Shown: positions 1 to 11,649, numbered from the stretch's first letter. The stretch is DNA of 33,815 nt from Saksenaea vasiformis B4078 (GCA_000697055.1 JNDT01001666.1:1-33815), one strand, 5' to 3'. The notes: generated by a model not told the origin, from the letters alone. Numbers and translations are program-made.

Positions 1-159
1 TATTTATATGATCGGAGATCGAGTCTACTATATTGACACAGCGATAGATTATATCTCAGACACGACACCTTGTATGTAGCATATGCACATAATGTAAAAG
101 CGACTAATTGAAATTGGGTGAAGGTAATGTTGTGAATTATGTATGAGCGCAGTATACTG

Positions 160-530
160 TTATAATCTTTGGAATTGTAGCGATCTTTGCAACTTAGAGG
201 ACCCAACTTTCTCTATACCGAATGGTGGAGTAACAAGAGGAACTATTTCAGACACGGTAGATATGGACGGATAGACTGCAGTGCGCTGAAGAACAAAAAT
301 TGTTGATAGGCGATTAGACCAAAATTGTACATATTCCAATCGATAGTCTTCGCTGACCAAGCAATTCTACAAATCGGAACAGTCTTTATGCAATATACCA
401 TAATGGGCTGCTCCATAGTTGTTGTCATCATCAATGACTGCTTTGGATCCAAATAGCAAGTAAGCTTTATTGGCTCGTCGGAAACTAATTTACACTATAT
501 TGAAATATCACTGGCTGGCCGGGACAATAT
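160..530 (-). pseudogene. Remnant of an unrecognised coding region
   Basis: Read on the minus strand, this stretch has long open frames with protein-like composition. The clearest segment runs from about 359 down to 163 and contains the stretch LVSEDYRLEYVQFWSNRL. That frame is also open upstream, apart from an in-frame TAG at about 366-368 that separates the two halves. An intron acceptor-like TTAG lies near 490. I do not recognise the family with confidence. It could be a pseudogene, or an exon pair whose splice junction I have misplaced. No start or end can be assigned, and nothing recognisable follows towards position 1. Confidence 0.3.
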
Positions 531-1427
531 ACGCACATGCTATTGGCCAGACATGACATTTCCCCCTCGCAATTACTGGTGATTTACGTGAGTTTTGGTT
601 TAGGGATGTTGGCGGTGAACTGCAGGTATAATGTGCTCTTGTTGGACAATAGTTTCTCCGTTAGTAGGCCTTTAGTCTTTTCTTTTAACATTGTCTTAGC
701 CTTTTCGGGTCAAGAGAGTCCCTGTTTATTTACTTGGTATCCCGTCTTTTTATGTGATCAACCGCGGGTAGGTTGCACAGCTATTTATGGTATTATATTC
801 ATGATTCTTAGAGGGCGGCATTTGGGGAAACAGGTCAACCGGACAAAAACCCCAAAAGCCGCCGTCACTGCTTGTCGCTTCTTCATTTCGCTGGCGCAAA
901 ATTAATCATCAGCCGGCGCAAAGTCACATGCAAAAAGCTATACATGAAATGTGGTGATACAGTTCAGAGATTGCACCCGATTTAATAATAAATCTGTAAT
1001 TACTTTACAATCCGACATCTTGTCATGTTGTTTATCAGCAGATCCCAGTGTTGCTCAAATGTTACGCTGACATGTCACATTTTGCATACGGGTTAGCGTC
1101 GTAATCATTGGCAAGCCTTGATAACTTACTCTGCCCTCAGCGGTTCCGCTGTAGTTCCATATGCTATTGTGTAGTTCTTAACAGTAGATAGACCTTACTG
1201 TGTATGCATTGTGGTCTGGAAGACTTGATTTTAACCATGTTTCCACTTCTGCATAAGCTTTCTTTCTTTTGACATGATCCTCAAAAGCTGATACGGAAAC
1301 GCGATATTGGATAAAATCAGTGTCCAATATGGGTTGGTTCCAGTAGCCAACGGTACTTTAGCTGAAGTATGACTGCATTGGCAGCAAAGATAAATGGTTA
1401 CAGCTTGCCTATGTTTACAAGTCTTTA
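531..1427. other. Gene-poor stretch downstream of the RBM17-like gene
   Basis: I see no supported gene here. A 122-codon plus-strand frame at 537-905 has no recognisable motif, and its low-complexity hydrophobic composition is typical of chance frames. The stretch is AT-rich with no long repeat. The part nearest 1427 should contain the 3' untranslated region and polyadenylation site of the minus-strand gene that ends at 1428. Confidence 0.4.
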
Positions 1428-3372
1428 TTATTGTTTTCGAAATTGAACAAGCTCTTCTGCAGTTGGTGCCAAATCGAGGCGATCAAAACGAGAACAATCG
1501 AAATATTGTGCAGTTACAACTCTGCCGCCAAAATATCTTCCATTCAAATCGGCTATAGCATTTTGGGCAGACCCACTTTGCGCAAATTTTACAAAGATGC
1601 GAACAGCTTGATCATCAGACACTTGCCCATTAGGTACCTAACGATAGTTTTAATCTCTTCAATTCGCAACGTGCGAGTAACACACGCACCTCAAAAATAA
1701 GGCAACGTTCGACTTTGCCATATTTTGCACATTCATCCGCTGTCTCCTCCTGCAACATATCATCCACCTCACCAGGACCCACCATGTTTGTTAAGAGAAT
1801 GACTTGGGAAGGCTCCACCTCAGGCTGGACATGTAGCTGATTGTCCTGTGGTTGTGTATTGATGATGATGCCACTACCGCGTCCTGTTGCTTGCACCCGA
1901 AGCGCTTCCCGTATTCCGTCTTCACTTCGGCCCAACCCTTTCAGAGGGGTAAGTATTTCATTATTTATCATTGCTATTCACCTTGTCCTTCTTGCCATCC
2001 ATACTTGGCCAGCATTTTTCTAGCCATCTCTTGTCCTGAGCCTAGCCCAAACTTTGTACTTTCTTGTTCAGTTCTATCACACTGGTGAGCACGATGCTAT
2101 CCAAAGTTTCACAGAGTACCTTTCCTCTACTGTGCGTTGACTAAGCCTAGCTCTCCGCATATAAGCATCCTCCGCAGACTCGTTGAGATCTATTTTTGGT
2201 GGTTCCGCAGGCAACGACGCAAGGCTCGGCTCAGCATGTGGTTTTGGCGATGCGCTACGTGGCGGAGAAGGTGATGACTGATATAGATTCGCAGGCGGAG
2301 CAAAAGCATCTAAACCAACCAGGTTAAATAACTTCAGAGACAAAAGATGTTCTACGTACTTCCATGCTTTCTAGGACTTCGAGAACGCGACCGGGATTGA
2401 GATCGAGATCGAGATCGAGAACGCGAATGTGAACGGGATCGTGAACGAGAAGTGTAATCGGAATAGGGCGAAGGGGATCTGGAACGAGACCGTGAGTCAT
2501 CAGAGTACCTTCTCTGTCTCGCTTTTTCTAGTCGCTGGCGTCTTAATTTTTCTTCGCGTTGCCGTTTGCGTTCCTCCTTGTACTCTTCATAGTCATTTGG
2601 CCGATGTGGGTCATAATCCTCGGATAGATCCAACACCACTGGTTGATTTATAGTTTGCTTTCCTTTGAACTTTCCTTTTTTCTAGTTGTGTACCAATCAG
2701 CTCAACACTGTAGGTCCTAGCGGAGCAAGCGTACCTTGGATTGTTGCGCCGCACGAAATCCATTCACATCATCTGAACTTGTTAAATAGGGAATATTACC
2801 GAGATTAGGGCCTGTTGCCGTATTAGATGCCGTTGTTGTTTTGGTCGTGATAGGTGGTGATGGATCGGCTGGTGGACTTTGGTCTTTAGCAACCGTAGTT
2901 GTTGAAACAACGGTTGCACCTGCAGGTATAACTGGTTTTACCAACTTTGGCTTGGCCTGAACCGTTGGCTTGCGCATAACCGGTCGGAATTGGCCATATG
3001 TAGACCATCCTGCTCAACAATGTTCTTGATGAGATAACAAGCTAGGCACATGAGGATACAGCTGTATCCCCCTACTTATTTTCTTTTCCAAGAAAATGAG
3101 TGACAAGTGTCTGAGATGATACCTGCTGGCTTGGAATTATTGGATACGGTTGCATGACTGTTGTTGGAAACATTAACGTCCTTCGAAGTAGGTGTCGATG
3201 AAGATGCAGTTGTAGTTGTTTCGGTAGAGGTCGACAAATCAGTTGCAGGTTTTGGCAGCGACGCATAGAGACCAGAAAGAGCGGTTGGCGCTGAAGATTT
3301 CTTAGACTGGTTTTTTGTTTCCTCCTTTTCGGATTTCGGTTCCGGTAGATCGCCGTATAATGAGAAAGGCAT
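1428..3372 (-). CDS. RBM17: RBM17/SPF45-like splicing factor (G-patch plus UHM-type RRM)
   Basis: Seven exons on the minus strand join in phase into about 523 residues: 3372-3123, 3009-2735, 2681-2360, 2309-2120, 2058-1982, 1937-1690 and 1637-1428 (TAA). The start is the first ATG and encodes MPFSLYGDL, like the short SLYxDL opening of SPF45 proteins. A YDPHRPNDYEEYKEERKRQR segment at the start of exon 3 matches the conserved SPF45 mid-region. It is followed by an arginine/serine-rich block ending near residue 282. The G-patch (YGWQEGQGLG) spans the exon 5/6 junction near residue 370. The C-terminus is an RRM of the U2AF-homology type with the NLNGRYFGGR-like signature (here DLNGRYFGGRVV). 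SPF45 proteins act in 3' splice-site recognition and alternative splicing in the nucleus. It is longer than human SPF45 (about 400 residues), because of the RS block and Thr/Ser-rich N-terminal linkers. Family assignment is firm; exact N-terminal exon borders are slightly less so. Confidence 0.9.
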
Positions 3373-4102
3373 CGTTCAAGCACCAGGACCACAATCTCAA
3401 GCAGCCATGTGGGATGCACCTAGGATCGGATAAGCCACCCACATTGACTTTTGTGACCACCCAACCGCAGATGTTTCACAGAGGTGGTGTCAGTAGCGTG
3501 CGCATAACGTTTTCCCTGCAAAACTGCCAAACACCGTTACAGACTCAGTTGCAGACCTATTCAGCATGAATATGCACAGCGTTAAAGTACCGAATAATTT
3601 ACCAATGTATCGGAAGCTAGTCTGCTTTGATAACCTTATTTCCTAGGCGAGGACCAACCATGGGTTTCAATTTGATTGAGTGCGTAGTGGCGCTTGATAA
3701 TCTAAAACAGGGGGTGGTTTCTAAACATATGACCTATCCAGCTTCTTCTCCATCGTGAGAAAAAAAACAAAGAGGTGATCTTTGTCATGAAGAATGACCA
3801 ATCACTAACAGGAAGATTGAAGATTGCTTACTGATTACACCTCCTATTGATGGTCTCTTTTTCCCGCGTTTTTCATTCATTTTTGACTGGATGCGTCTCT
3901 CGATGAATGACTTTTTCTCACGCATAAACCAATCATAATTGTCTCAGCGACTAATCCATGCGTGAGTTGAAATGTGGAACATGTTTGGCCAAACAGGCAA
4001 AGGGCGGTTGCTGTGCCTTAAATCGTCTGACTCGGTAACCATATAAGAGCTTGTTTATCCTCTTCTTCAAAAACCCCTTCGCTTCTTCTTCCTCAATTAT
4101 AC
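3373..4102. promoter_or_regulatory. Shared upstream region of RBM17-like gene and GDH2
   Basis: This is the only space between the divergently transcribed RBM17-like gene and GDH2. Two CCAAT pentamers on the plus strand (3798-3802 and 3929-3933) are candidate sites for a CCAAT-binding (HAP/NF-Y) complex. A TATAAG box at 4042-4047 lies about 56 bp before the GDH2 ATG, followed by a pyrimidine-rich tract typical of a fungal transcription start region. Function is inferred from motif and position only. Confidence 0.5.
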
Positions 4103-7100
4103 ATGCAGCCAGGCATTCTCAGTGACAAGTCTCATACCATCCGGAATGAAAGTGGGTACAATACCAATGTATTTGCCGGCAAGGATGAGCAAATGACCCA
4201 GGTGTGCTCCTACCTGGAAAATATCGGTTTCTTACCAAAGGATTTGGTCGAGACTGAGGTGTCATGGTTCTACGGGTAAGTCAGGCTCTTATCGCCAAAC
4301 TGTGCAACTGATTTTAGACAGAAACTTAAACATTGATGATTACTACTTCGCCTTGGAATCGGTGGAGACCATTGCAAACCACATTATGGCTTTGTACGGT
4401 GCAAAGATCTTGGCCTACACAAAGAATGAAAATGTCCTCGATGTCAATCTGCAAAAGGAATCGGAAGATTTGTCTGTATATATTCATTCGTCACAGCCTG
4501 GTGTGTCCCAGTTGCACGGGCCCCAGAACGAAAGAAGGTAAAGGAAAAACAAACAGCATGGATGGGTCATTGTGCTAAGCTGGTATCTCACAGGATCGAT
4601 GAAAAATGGTTGGATCCTTCTGTCCCAGCTAAAGCTTACCGTCTTGAATCGTATCGGTCTAACGTCCTCATGTCCTCTGGTGTGACATCCCAGCTTCGCA
4701 GTTACTTCGTAACCAAGTGTCAGTTCGTCAATCCTTCACCATCCGCCGAGCAGGAGACCGATATTAGACAAGTTGCTGACCAGAGCTTTTTGAAGAAGGC
4801 AACAGAACATACACTCAAGTTATATGAAGTTGTTATGAGGGACGTGTTGAAACGCACGGGCCCAGTCATCGAGATGTATGAAGTCCAAGGCAGCCGTGAA
4901 AGACGCCTGATCGTTGGCTATCGCCAACGGAGCACGAAAAATTTCTTTTCAGCAATGTCCGACTTGTACCACTACTATAACCTCTATTCGACCCGTAAAT
5001 ATGTTGGTAAGTCATATCAAACACAAATGGGATTGAAGGAAATATACTCATTGGGTTGTGTTAGAACAATTTTCAAACGGTGTGACCATCATTGGTCTTT
5101 ATCTCAATCCGGTTGCTAACGTCAAAGCGGTTCCTATTGAACACTCGATCTATCAAGTGATGAAGGAAACCTCCTTGCTGTATTGCTTGCCTAAAACCCC
5201 GCTCCAAGAATACTTCCAAACGCACAAGTTATCTGTTCAGGAAGCAGTCTACGGTTATGTTGGATGGATTTTTTCCCAGCACTTCTTGAATCGCCTTGGA
5301 AAGGAATATCTTAGCCTCACGAATATCCTCGACCGTAGCAACCCTATTCACGAAGAAGTATTAACCAAAATGAAGAAACGTCTTCGCCAAGATACTTTCA
5401 CGCGTGAATACATTTTGGATATCATCAGGAGATATCCGGATTTGATACGCTTGCTCTATGGCAACTTTGCTACGGTACATTACGTCAACCAGCGTGAGGC
5501 ATCACTTCAGCCAACGATATCGTACCAGCGACTGAGCAGGTTGGAAATCTTGTCCAATGAACAACTGAGCAAGAAGATCAAATCTGTCACATCCAATGCA
5601 CACGAGCAACTCGTATTTGAATCGTTCTTGATATTTAACAAGCATGTGCTGAAGACAAACTTCTATCAATCGACTAAGGTTGGCTTGTCTTTCCGTCTGG
5701 ATCCGAGCTTCCTTCCAGAACTTGAATATCCAAACCAGCTGTATGGCATGTTCCTTGTCATCGGTTCCGAATTTAGAGGATTTCATCTCCGTTTCCGTGA
5801 TGTCGCTCGTGGTGGCATCCGTATCATCCGCTCCCGAAATCGCGAAGCCTATTCGATCAACCTGCGAACCTTATTCGATGAAAATTATGCATTGGCAGCA
5901 ACGCAACAGCGCAAGAACAAGGATATTCCAGAAGGCGGTTCCAAAGGCACTATTCTATTGGACATCGATCAACAAGACAAGCCAGCTGTTGCTTTTGAAA
6001 AATACGTCGATTCTATTTTGGACTTACTCATCACGGGTGAAACACCAGGAATTAAGGAACCTCTGGTGGATTTGAACAAAAAGCCTGAAATTTTGTTCTT
6101 CGGTCCTGATGAAGGTACGGCGGATTATATGGATTGGGCTTCTCAGCATGCTCGCAGACGCGGTGCCACTTTCTGGAAAGCCTTCACCACGGGTAAATCA
6201 CAATCACTTGGTGGTATCCCTCATGATACCTACGGTATGACCACTCGTTCTGTTCACCAGTACGTTTTGGGCATTTATCGTACCCATGGTTTGAAAGAGG
6301 AAGAATGCACGAAGCTTCAGACAGGTGGTCCTGATGGTGACCTGGGATCAAACGAAATCAAAATCTCAAAGGATAAGACCATTGCTATCGTCGACGGCTC
6401 CGGTGTCTTATATGATCCCCACGGCATTGATCGCGAGGAGTTGTTGAGACTGGCTATGGCTCGTGATATGATCAGCAATTTCAATACGCAAAAGCTATCA
6501 CCTGAAGGATTTAGAGTCCTTGTCGATGAAAATAACATCCGACTTCCCAACGGTGAAATCGTAGAGAACGGTCTGCTGTTCCGTAATTCATTCCACACAA
6601 ACAAGCTTGCATCAGCTACCGTCTTTGTCCCCTGTGGCGGTCGTCCCGAGTCAGTTGATCTTTATAACGTTCAAAAGCTGCTTAATAACGGTGCTCCGCT
6701 ATTCAAGTATATTGTTGAAGGTGCCAACTTATTCTTCACTCAAGAAGCTCGTCTACGATTGGAAAAAGCAGGGATCGTCATTTTCAAGGATGCGTCGGCC
6801 AATAAAGGTGGTGTCACGTCTTCCTCGCTTGAGGTGCTTGCTGCTCTCGCCTTCAACGACGCAGAATTTGCTGAAAATATGTGTGTGAAAGATGGGAAGG
6901 TACCAAGCTTCTACGAGGCATATGTCAAGGAAGTGCAGAAAACGATTGAGCGCAACGCTGCCATGGAATTCGAGGCTCTATGGCGCGAGCACAAGAAGAC
7001 CAAACTGCCGATATCACTTCTGTCAGATGATCTTTCTAACGCCATCGTCCAGCTCAACCTCCAACTGCAGAAAACCCAACTATTCGACAACAAAGAGCTC

Positions 7101-7328
7101 CGTCATGCTGTTCTTCGCAAGGCATTTCCAAAATTACTGTTGGAAAAGCTCGGTTTGGAGATCTTGCTGAAACGTGTACCAGAGAGTTACGTGAAGGCAA
7201 TTTTTGGTGCGTACCTTGCATCTCAGTTTGTTTACATGTATGGCGCACAACCAGATCATTTTGCATTTTTTGAGTTCATGCGCACAAACTATTTCACCGA
7301 GACGAATAAGGCTATCACTCATAATTAA
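4103..7328 (+). CDS. GDH2: NAD-dependent glutamate dehydrogenase, large fungal type
   Basis: Four exons (4103-4275, 4322-4537, 4594-5006, 5065-7328) join in phase into 1021 residues, close to the roughly 1000-1100 of fungal NAD-GDH. The enzyme oxidises glutamate to 2-oxoglutarate and ammonium with NAD+, a catabolic step linking amino acid use to the TCA cycle. The N-terminal half carries the family-specific region (SWFYGNLNIDD across the first splice). The catalytic Glu/Leu/Phe/Val-dehydrogenase domain starts near residue 515 with GGIRIIRSR. It continues through KNKDIPEGGSKG (about residues 551-561, with the lysines expected at the active site) and GPDEGTADYMDWA. The downstream nucleotide-binding region includes GGPDGDLGSNEI and a VDGSGVLYDP strand-turn. 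The ATG at 4103 is the first in frame after the TATA element. No damage is visible, and the gene should be active. This is not the smaller NADP-specific enzyme (about 450 residues). Confidence 0.97.
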
Positions 7329-7387
7329 ACTATGTAAAATCTTCTCGAAAATTTAGCATAACACTGGATTTGGAATAAACGTTTAAG

Positions 7388-7645
7388 TCAACTAGATGCC
7401 CTTCTACGCTCAAGTTGAGCGCATTTTGCATTGGGTAGTGATGAACCTTTATTTTGCGTTGATCCAAGGAGTAGTTCTCGCTTGGATGGCGTGAATTCTT
7501 TATAGTGATGGATTTCTAAGTGTCCTATCGGAAGCAGTGAAAACGTCTCACGATAAGGTAAATGTCCCATCCAAGATGATCCGTATTCAAAGGGACGCTT
7601 GAATTTCCTTTTCTTTTTTCTTTGGCTCTGTTCCTCCAAAAACAT
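7388..7645 (-). CDS. Possible small basic protein, unrecognised
   Basis: An 85-codon minus-strand frame opens with a very basic segment (SQRKKKRKFKRPFEYG) and continues with mixed, protein-like composition. A TATATAAAAAG box on the same strand at 7704-7694 lies about 50 bp upstream of the ATG, which is the best support that it is expressed. It would converge with GDH2, its stop being only 60 bp from the GDH2 stop. I do not recognise the product. The 3' part could instead be intronic, and the overlapping plus-strand frame is also partly open, so this could be a chance frame. Confidence 0.3.
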   Translation of the reverse strand: MFLEEQSQRKKKRKFKRPFEYGSSWMGHLPYRETFSLLPIGHLEIHHYKEFTPSKRELLLGSTQNKGSSLPNAKCAQLERRRASS

Positions 7646-7689
7646 TCCGGTAAGGATGCCAACTCTTCGTTACGTATACAGGATTATTC

Positions 7690-8299
7690 ATGTCTTTTTA
7701 TATATTGTTTAGTCTGCATGACCCCTGTCTCGAACCGTCTCGGCTGTGGTGGCGCTTTTACCCATCACTTAAGTAAGTAAAATAAATATTGTCGCGCTTA
7801 ACATCACTCATCTTGTGCAATAGATCGCTGGACGCTGCATCGCTTCAAGACGTCTACAGTGCATTCAACACTAGCCGCCTCGCCTTCTCTGCATTTTGGT
7901 GGTCATTAAAAACGTGAGCTCTGTCCTGCAGTAGATTCAAGGTGGGAACGGCCATCGGTGTATACGCACTGAGTAGCACTTCTGAAGTCGAACGGTTTCA
8001 CTTGACAAGCCTACCCCTTTTACCCGCAGCGGAATTGTTGCAAGGGTTTAAGGAGCCTCTCTGGTTTTGATAAGTTGTTGGATCTTGGAATCACGAAACC
8101 TAATCCATCTGACGCAAACATCAGTTGCGGATATGCCGTGATCGACATAGGCATGGTCTTTATCACACAAAATTCACAAAAACGAGGTCATCTGCGCCTG
8201 CTGGAAAAACATGCCGCCTTTTTCAGATCCTGTCACGAAATGAAAGGACACGCCAAGCACTGTCCAAAAACTTCAAGAATAAAGTCTGAAAAGAGCTCT
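7690..8299 (+). CDS. Possible multi-exon gene, unrecognised, uncertain model
   Basis: The plus strand shows three coding-like blocks separated by intron-like sequence. The first starts at the ATG at 7690 (MSFYILFSLHDPC) and runs to about 7771, where a GTAAGT donor follows. The second, after the TAG acceptor near 7823, encodes SLDAASLQDVYSAFNTSRLA and ends near 7912 at a GTGAGC donor. A 63-nt intron would rejoin the frame at about 7976. The last open block ends at a TAG at 8297-8299. The join between the second and last blocks is unresolved because the frame meets a TGA near 8068. Nothing here matches a family I know, and the model competes with the minus-strand frame and TATA box just upstream. 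Confidence 0.22.
7694..7704 (-). promoter_or_regulatory. TATA-like element, minus strand
   Basis: The minus strand reads TATATAAAAAG here, about 50 bp upstream of the ATG at 7645. The spacing suits a core promoter for the small minus-strand frame ending at 7388. It also overlaps the first codons of the competing plus-strand model, so only one of the two may be real. Confidence 0.35.
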
Positions 8300-9023
8300 T
8301 AGAGACCATCGATGTTGTGCAAAGCATATTATCTTTGAACTTACCCTAACCCTATCCTAGACTTTAGTTTTACTGAAGCAGAGCATGTTAATATATTGGC
8401 TCGAACGTTTGTTATAATACATAATACGGGGATGAGCTATAGCTCGTAAGAAAATTCTTGTTGGTAGTTAATAGTTGTGTAACACCTATGGTTCTTAAAA
8501 AAAATCGAAGTGGTATCACAGCAAAACGGATTATAACGAGAAAACGGGTTTACTATAGATGAATAATGATAAAGAAATTATTACCAAAGGACTGCATAGG
8601 AAAATATTTTGATTTATTAATGAAGCATCCAGTTTGTAATTTCAGAACGTATCAACCGCGTCGAGCCCAATAGCAAGTATAATGTGAAGTTCTGGGCCCA
8701 GCGCGTCCTTTTAGCTTACCTTAGAACTATCTCATGAACATAACTTCATTCACACGTCAGAAGCACTCCACGTTGCCTATCACCAAAGATATCGGTAGAT
8801 TATCTGTCAAAATTCCTCTCCTCGGACCAATTTCGTCAAACGACTGATTGTGGTGTGCAAGTGGTGTGCACGGTAGCTACAATTTCAAATTCAGCCAACG
8901 ATTTCTCGATTTTTTTCATACTGACGTCAACGAGGCGAAGCGTGACTGGCCTGGGTCGCTGGGGTCGCTGTTTTGGTTTTTTTCTCGGTCCTGTCTCACT
9001 GAACACTTAACCCTCCACCCTCC
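8300..9023. promoter_or_regulatory. Upstream region of ATP5 with CRE palindrome and short repeats
   Basis: No gene is seen. About 90 bp before the ATP5 ATG there is a perfect TGACGTCA palindrome at 8932-8939, the consensus site of CREB/ATF-type bZIP factors. A tandem copy of GTGGTGTGCA lies at 8850-8859 and 8861-8870, and a CCAAT pentamer near 8827. A second small tandem, GGTCGCTG twice, sits near 8955-8972. Regulation by these is inferred from sequence alone. Confidence 0.45.
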
Positions 9024-9901
9024 ATGGCTTCCAGATTCGCTCGCTTGACGACCACCATTCCCCAGGTACTGATATATAATACGTGAAAAAATACTTGGAT
9101 TCTAACAAGCTTGTTTAGTTGGCTCGCGGTTACGCTGCCCCTGCCAAGCAGGTCAAGGTAAATTTTGTAGTTTCTTTTTTAAATAGGATGTTCTAATGAC
9201 GTGTTTATTAGGTTCCTGTTACTCTTCACGGTCTTGACGGTCGTTACGCCACTGCTCTTTACACCGCTGCCGCTCGTCAGAACGCTATTGATGCAGTTGA
9301 GAAGGATCTCAAGCAGCTTCAGCAGACTGTCAACAAGGACAAGGCTGTCCAGGCCTTCCTTGAGAACCCTACCGTCACTCGCCAGCTGAAGTTGGAAGGT
9401 GTCCGTAGCCTCTTGTCCAAGGCCGGTAGCGTCAACGAACTGACCCGCAACTTGTTCGAGACTTTGGCCGAGAACGGTCGTTTGGAACAAACTACCAAGG
9501 TCATCAGCGCCTACGCCGAATTGATGAGCGCCCACCGCAACGAATTGCCCTTGATCATCACCTCCGCAAAGGTATAAATAAAAAATGGAAAGGGAGGAAC
9601 TGGTCGTGCTAAAAAGTAGGCGTACGCGGTTTTAGGAACTTGACAAGAGCACTTTGAACAAGGTCGCTGATGCTCTCCAAAAGAGCGCTCTTGCTGAGGG
9701 CAAGAAGCTTTTGGTGTCTAACAAGGTTAAGCCTGATATTCTTGGTGGTCTCTTGGTTGAGATTGGTGACAAGAGCATCGACTTGACTGTCTCCACCAAA
9801 CTTGCCAAGCTTAACAAGCTTGTCACTGGTAAGTTGAAGGAAGGAGTATACAACGATAGCAAACGGGAATTAACCGTTCTTAAATTATAGATTCCGTCTA
9901 A
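9024..9901 (+). CDS. ATP5: Mitochondrial ATP synthase subunit 5 (OSCP)
   Basis: Five exons (9024-9065, 9119-9157, 9212-9571, 9636-9828, 9891-9901) join in phase into 214 residues, the usual length of fungal OSCP. The protein links the F1 head to the peripheral stalk of the mitochondrial F1Fo ATP synthase. The first ~25 residues (MASRFARLTTTIPQLARGYA) are basic and hydroxylated without acids, as expected for a mitochondrial presequence. The body begins with VPVTLHGLDGRYATALY, the OSCP N-terminal signature, and the C-terminal domain has the GGLLVEIGDKSIDLTVSTKL motif that defines the family. The last exon is only 11 nt and ends in TAA. Without that splice the frame would run on into the intron. 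The gene appears intact and uses preferred codons like the ribosomal protein genes nearby. Confidence 0.96.
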
Positions 9902-10874
9902 GCAACGTGAAGCCAATCCTTTGCTTCCTCACTTATTGGATACAAGGAATTGTACAAAAGAAAGAATAAAAACAATGAAAATTTAGATCTGAATCTACGA
10001 GAAGATCTTTGGAACCGCAGACGGATAGGTAGAACTGTAGATCTCGTTACAAATATGAGTTTGTGCAAGCAAGCAGTTGTTCGTGTTCTACGCGTAGTGG
10101 TAGTGATTGACGGTTGGATATACGTATATGTGTTTCGTAGGCTGTAGAATTATAAACCGCTAGATTCACTGAAATGGATGTGTTCTAAAGTATGCGATTG
10201 ATTACATGAGCTTCCTCTATGAAGCCATTATCTCCACAACCGAGAGATGAAAATGTGCACAGACTGACATGTGATGATGTATAACTTGTTCGTATCGATT
10301 TGCATTAGTACAAAGGCATTCTAGCGTGTCACAAAGCCATTATTCTTTTTTATCTTCTCTTTGAACTTCACTGAACCAGATTGTAAAGCAGTACAACCCA
10401 TTCGATGCATATGACAACAGGGAAGGTATAGTCTTCGATGATGCTTAAATCGCGCGTATCCTTATCAACGTTATGTTATGGCTTTTGGAAAGATGAGGTT
10501 TAGGAGACGGCATACATGAAAAGGGAGTTTTCCCTCTTCTTGCAACAAAACGGAAATCAGCTATCGATGCAAGCAAGCTTAAGTCATTGAAGTTCTAAAG
10601 GAACTTTCTCAAAATAAATCTTAAAAAGTGTGAGATTCTATGTAATGATGCACAATTTTCAGAGCATGCCGAGACGACAATGCATAGTAGCATCACGCGT
10701 TGAAGTTAAGAAGCTCTGGTGGCCAGAACTACAGGTTCAGAAAGGGGACGGTAAGATTGGAACGGAATTTCAAATTATTGTGGGAGAGGCGACGGGGGTC
10801 CGGCGCACACGAACATGCTGTGAGCACCTCGGTGAAGAAACTTCTTCCTCCTCTTTGAGTGGTCGATCAAAATA
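9902..10874. other. Intergenic region upstream of uL23
   Basis: No gene is supported. The plus-strand frames at 9950-10147 and 10630-10875 lack recognisable motifs and splice context. The first ~60 bp should be the ATP5 3' untranslated region (AATAAA at 9965-9970). The final 200 bp before 10875 presumably holds the uL23 promoter, but I see no clear TATA box. Confidence 0.45.
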
Positions 10875-11649
10875 ATGGCAAACTCAGGTAAATATGAAAG
10901 CATCCGACGTGACAGAACGTAGATAGTCGTCAATGGATTATGGAAGAGGGCCGAATGGATGGATGGATAGTGGGAAGGAGAACTGGGTGTAAAAGAGGGA
11001 GAATAGTTTGCAAGCCATCGAGATCCCCATGACATGCATGAGAATCGCATGCTTGAAGCATTTGGTCTTTTTTCCGAATTGACTTATCAACATGTTTTCT
11101 GTCATTGTCTTATAGCTCCCAAGGCCAAGGCTCAAGCCGCCAAGAAGTCTGCCCTTAAGGGTGTCCATGGCAAGGCTGTGCGTAAGATCCGTACTTCGAC
11201 CCACTTCCACCTCCCCAAGACCTTGAAGTTGGCCCGTAAGCCTAAGTACGCCCGCAAGTCCATTCCCCACGCTCCCCGCATGGACCAGTACCGCGTCGTT
11301 CGCTACCCCTTGAACACTGAGACCTCCATGAAGAAGATTGAGGAGCACAACACCTTGACCTTCATCGTCGATGTCAAGGCTAACAAGAGACAGATCAAAG
11401 ATGCTGTCAAGAGACTCTATGACGTTGAGGCTGCCAAGATCAACACCCTCATCAGGTAATATAGGATTTGCATGGAAAGAATTCGGCAGTAACTAAACAC
11501 TATTTGATCAGACCCGACGGTTACAAGAAGGCTTACGTTCGCTTGACCGCCGATGTCGATGCCCTTGACGTTGCCAACAAGGTAAAAATAAGAGAAATGA
11601 GACTTTTATGGGTTTCTAATCCAACTACTATTAGATTGGCTTCATCTAA
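10875..11649 (+). CDS. RPL25: Cytosolic 60S ribosomal protein uL23 (L23a/L25)
   Basis: Four exons (10875-10887, 11116-11455, 11512-11581, 11635-11649) join in phase into 145 residues. uL23 binds 28S rRNA domain III at the polypeptide tunnel exit and is the docking site for the signal recognition particle. The N-terminal extension is rich in Lys and Ala. Then come the eukaryotic uL23 signatures [27 protein letters not shown] and [13 protein letters not shown]. The C-terminus ends VANKIGFI, one residue off the usual IGII, and is formed by a 15-nt last exon. The first exon is 13 nt and is followed by a 228-nt intron, the longest in any firmly supported gene here. That fits the pattern of a long 5' intron in ribosomal protein genes. 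No C/D or H/ACA snoRNA boxes are convincing inside it. Confidence 0.97.

Noticed and set aside
537..905. A 122-codon plus-strand frame
   Set aside because: No motif, no splice context and a chance-like hydrophobic composition; not convincing as a gene.
7720..7740. Minus-strand GGTTCGAGAC resembling a tRNA B box
   Set aside because: No matching A box, anticodon arm or acceptor stem at the proper spacing.
8343..8353. Telomere-like ACCCTAACCCT
   Set aside because: Only about one and a half units, internal to the contig and flanked by genes on both sides; not a telomere or interstitial array.
9179..9916. Minus-strand frames opposite ATP5 (118 and 94 codons)
   Set aside because: Antisense shadows of the ATP5 exons with no motif of their own.
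10888..11115. A snoRNA inside the long first intron of uL23
   Set aside because: No credible C (RTGATGA) and D (CTGA) box pair flanked by a terminal stem, and no H/ACA layout.
10938..11348. A 136-codon minus-strand frame opposite uL23
   Set aside because: It is the antisense shadow of highly biased ribosomal-protein codons.
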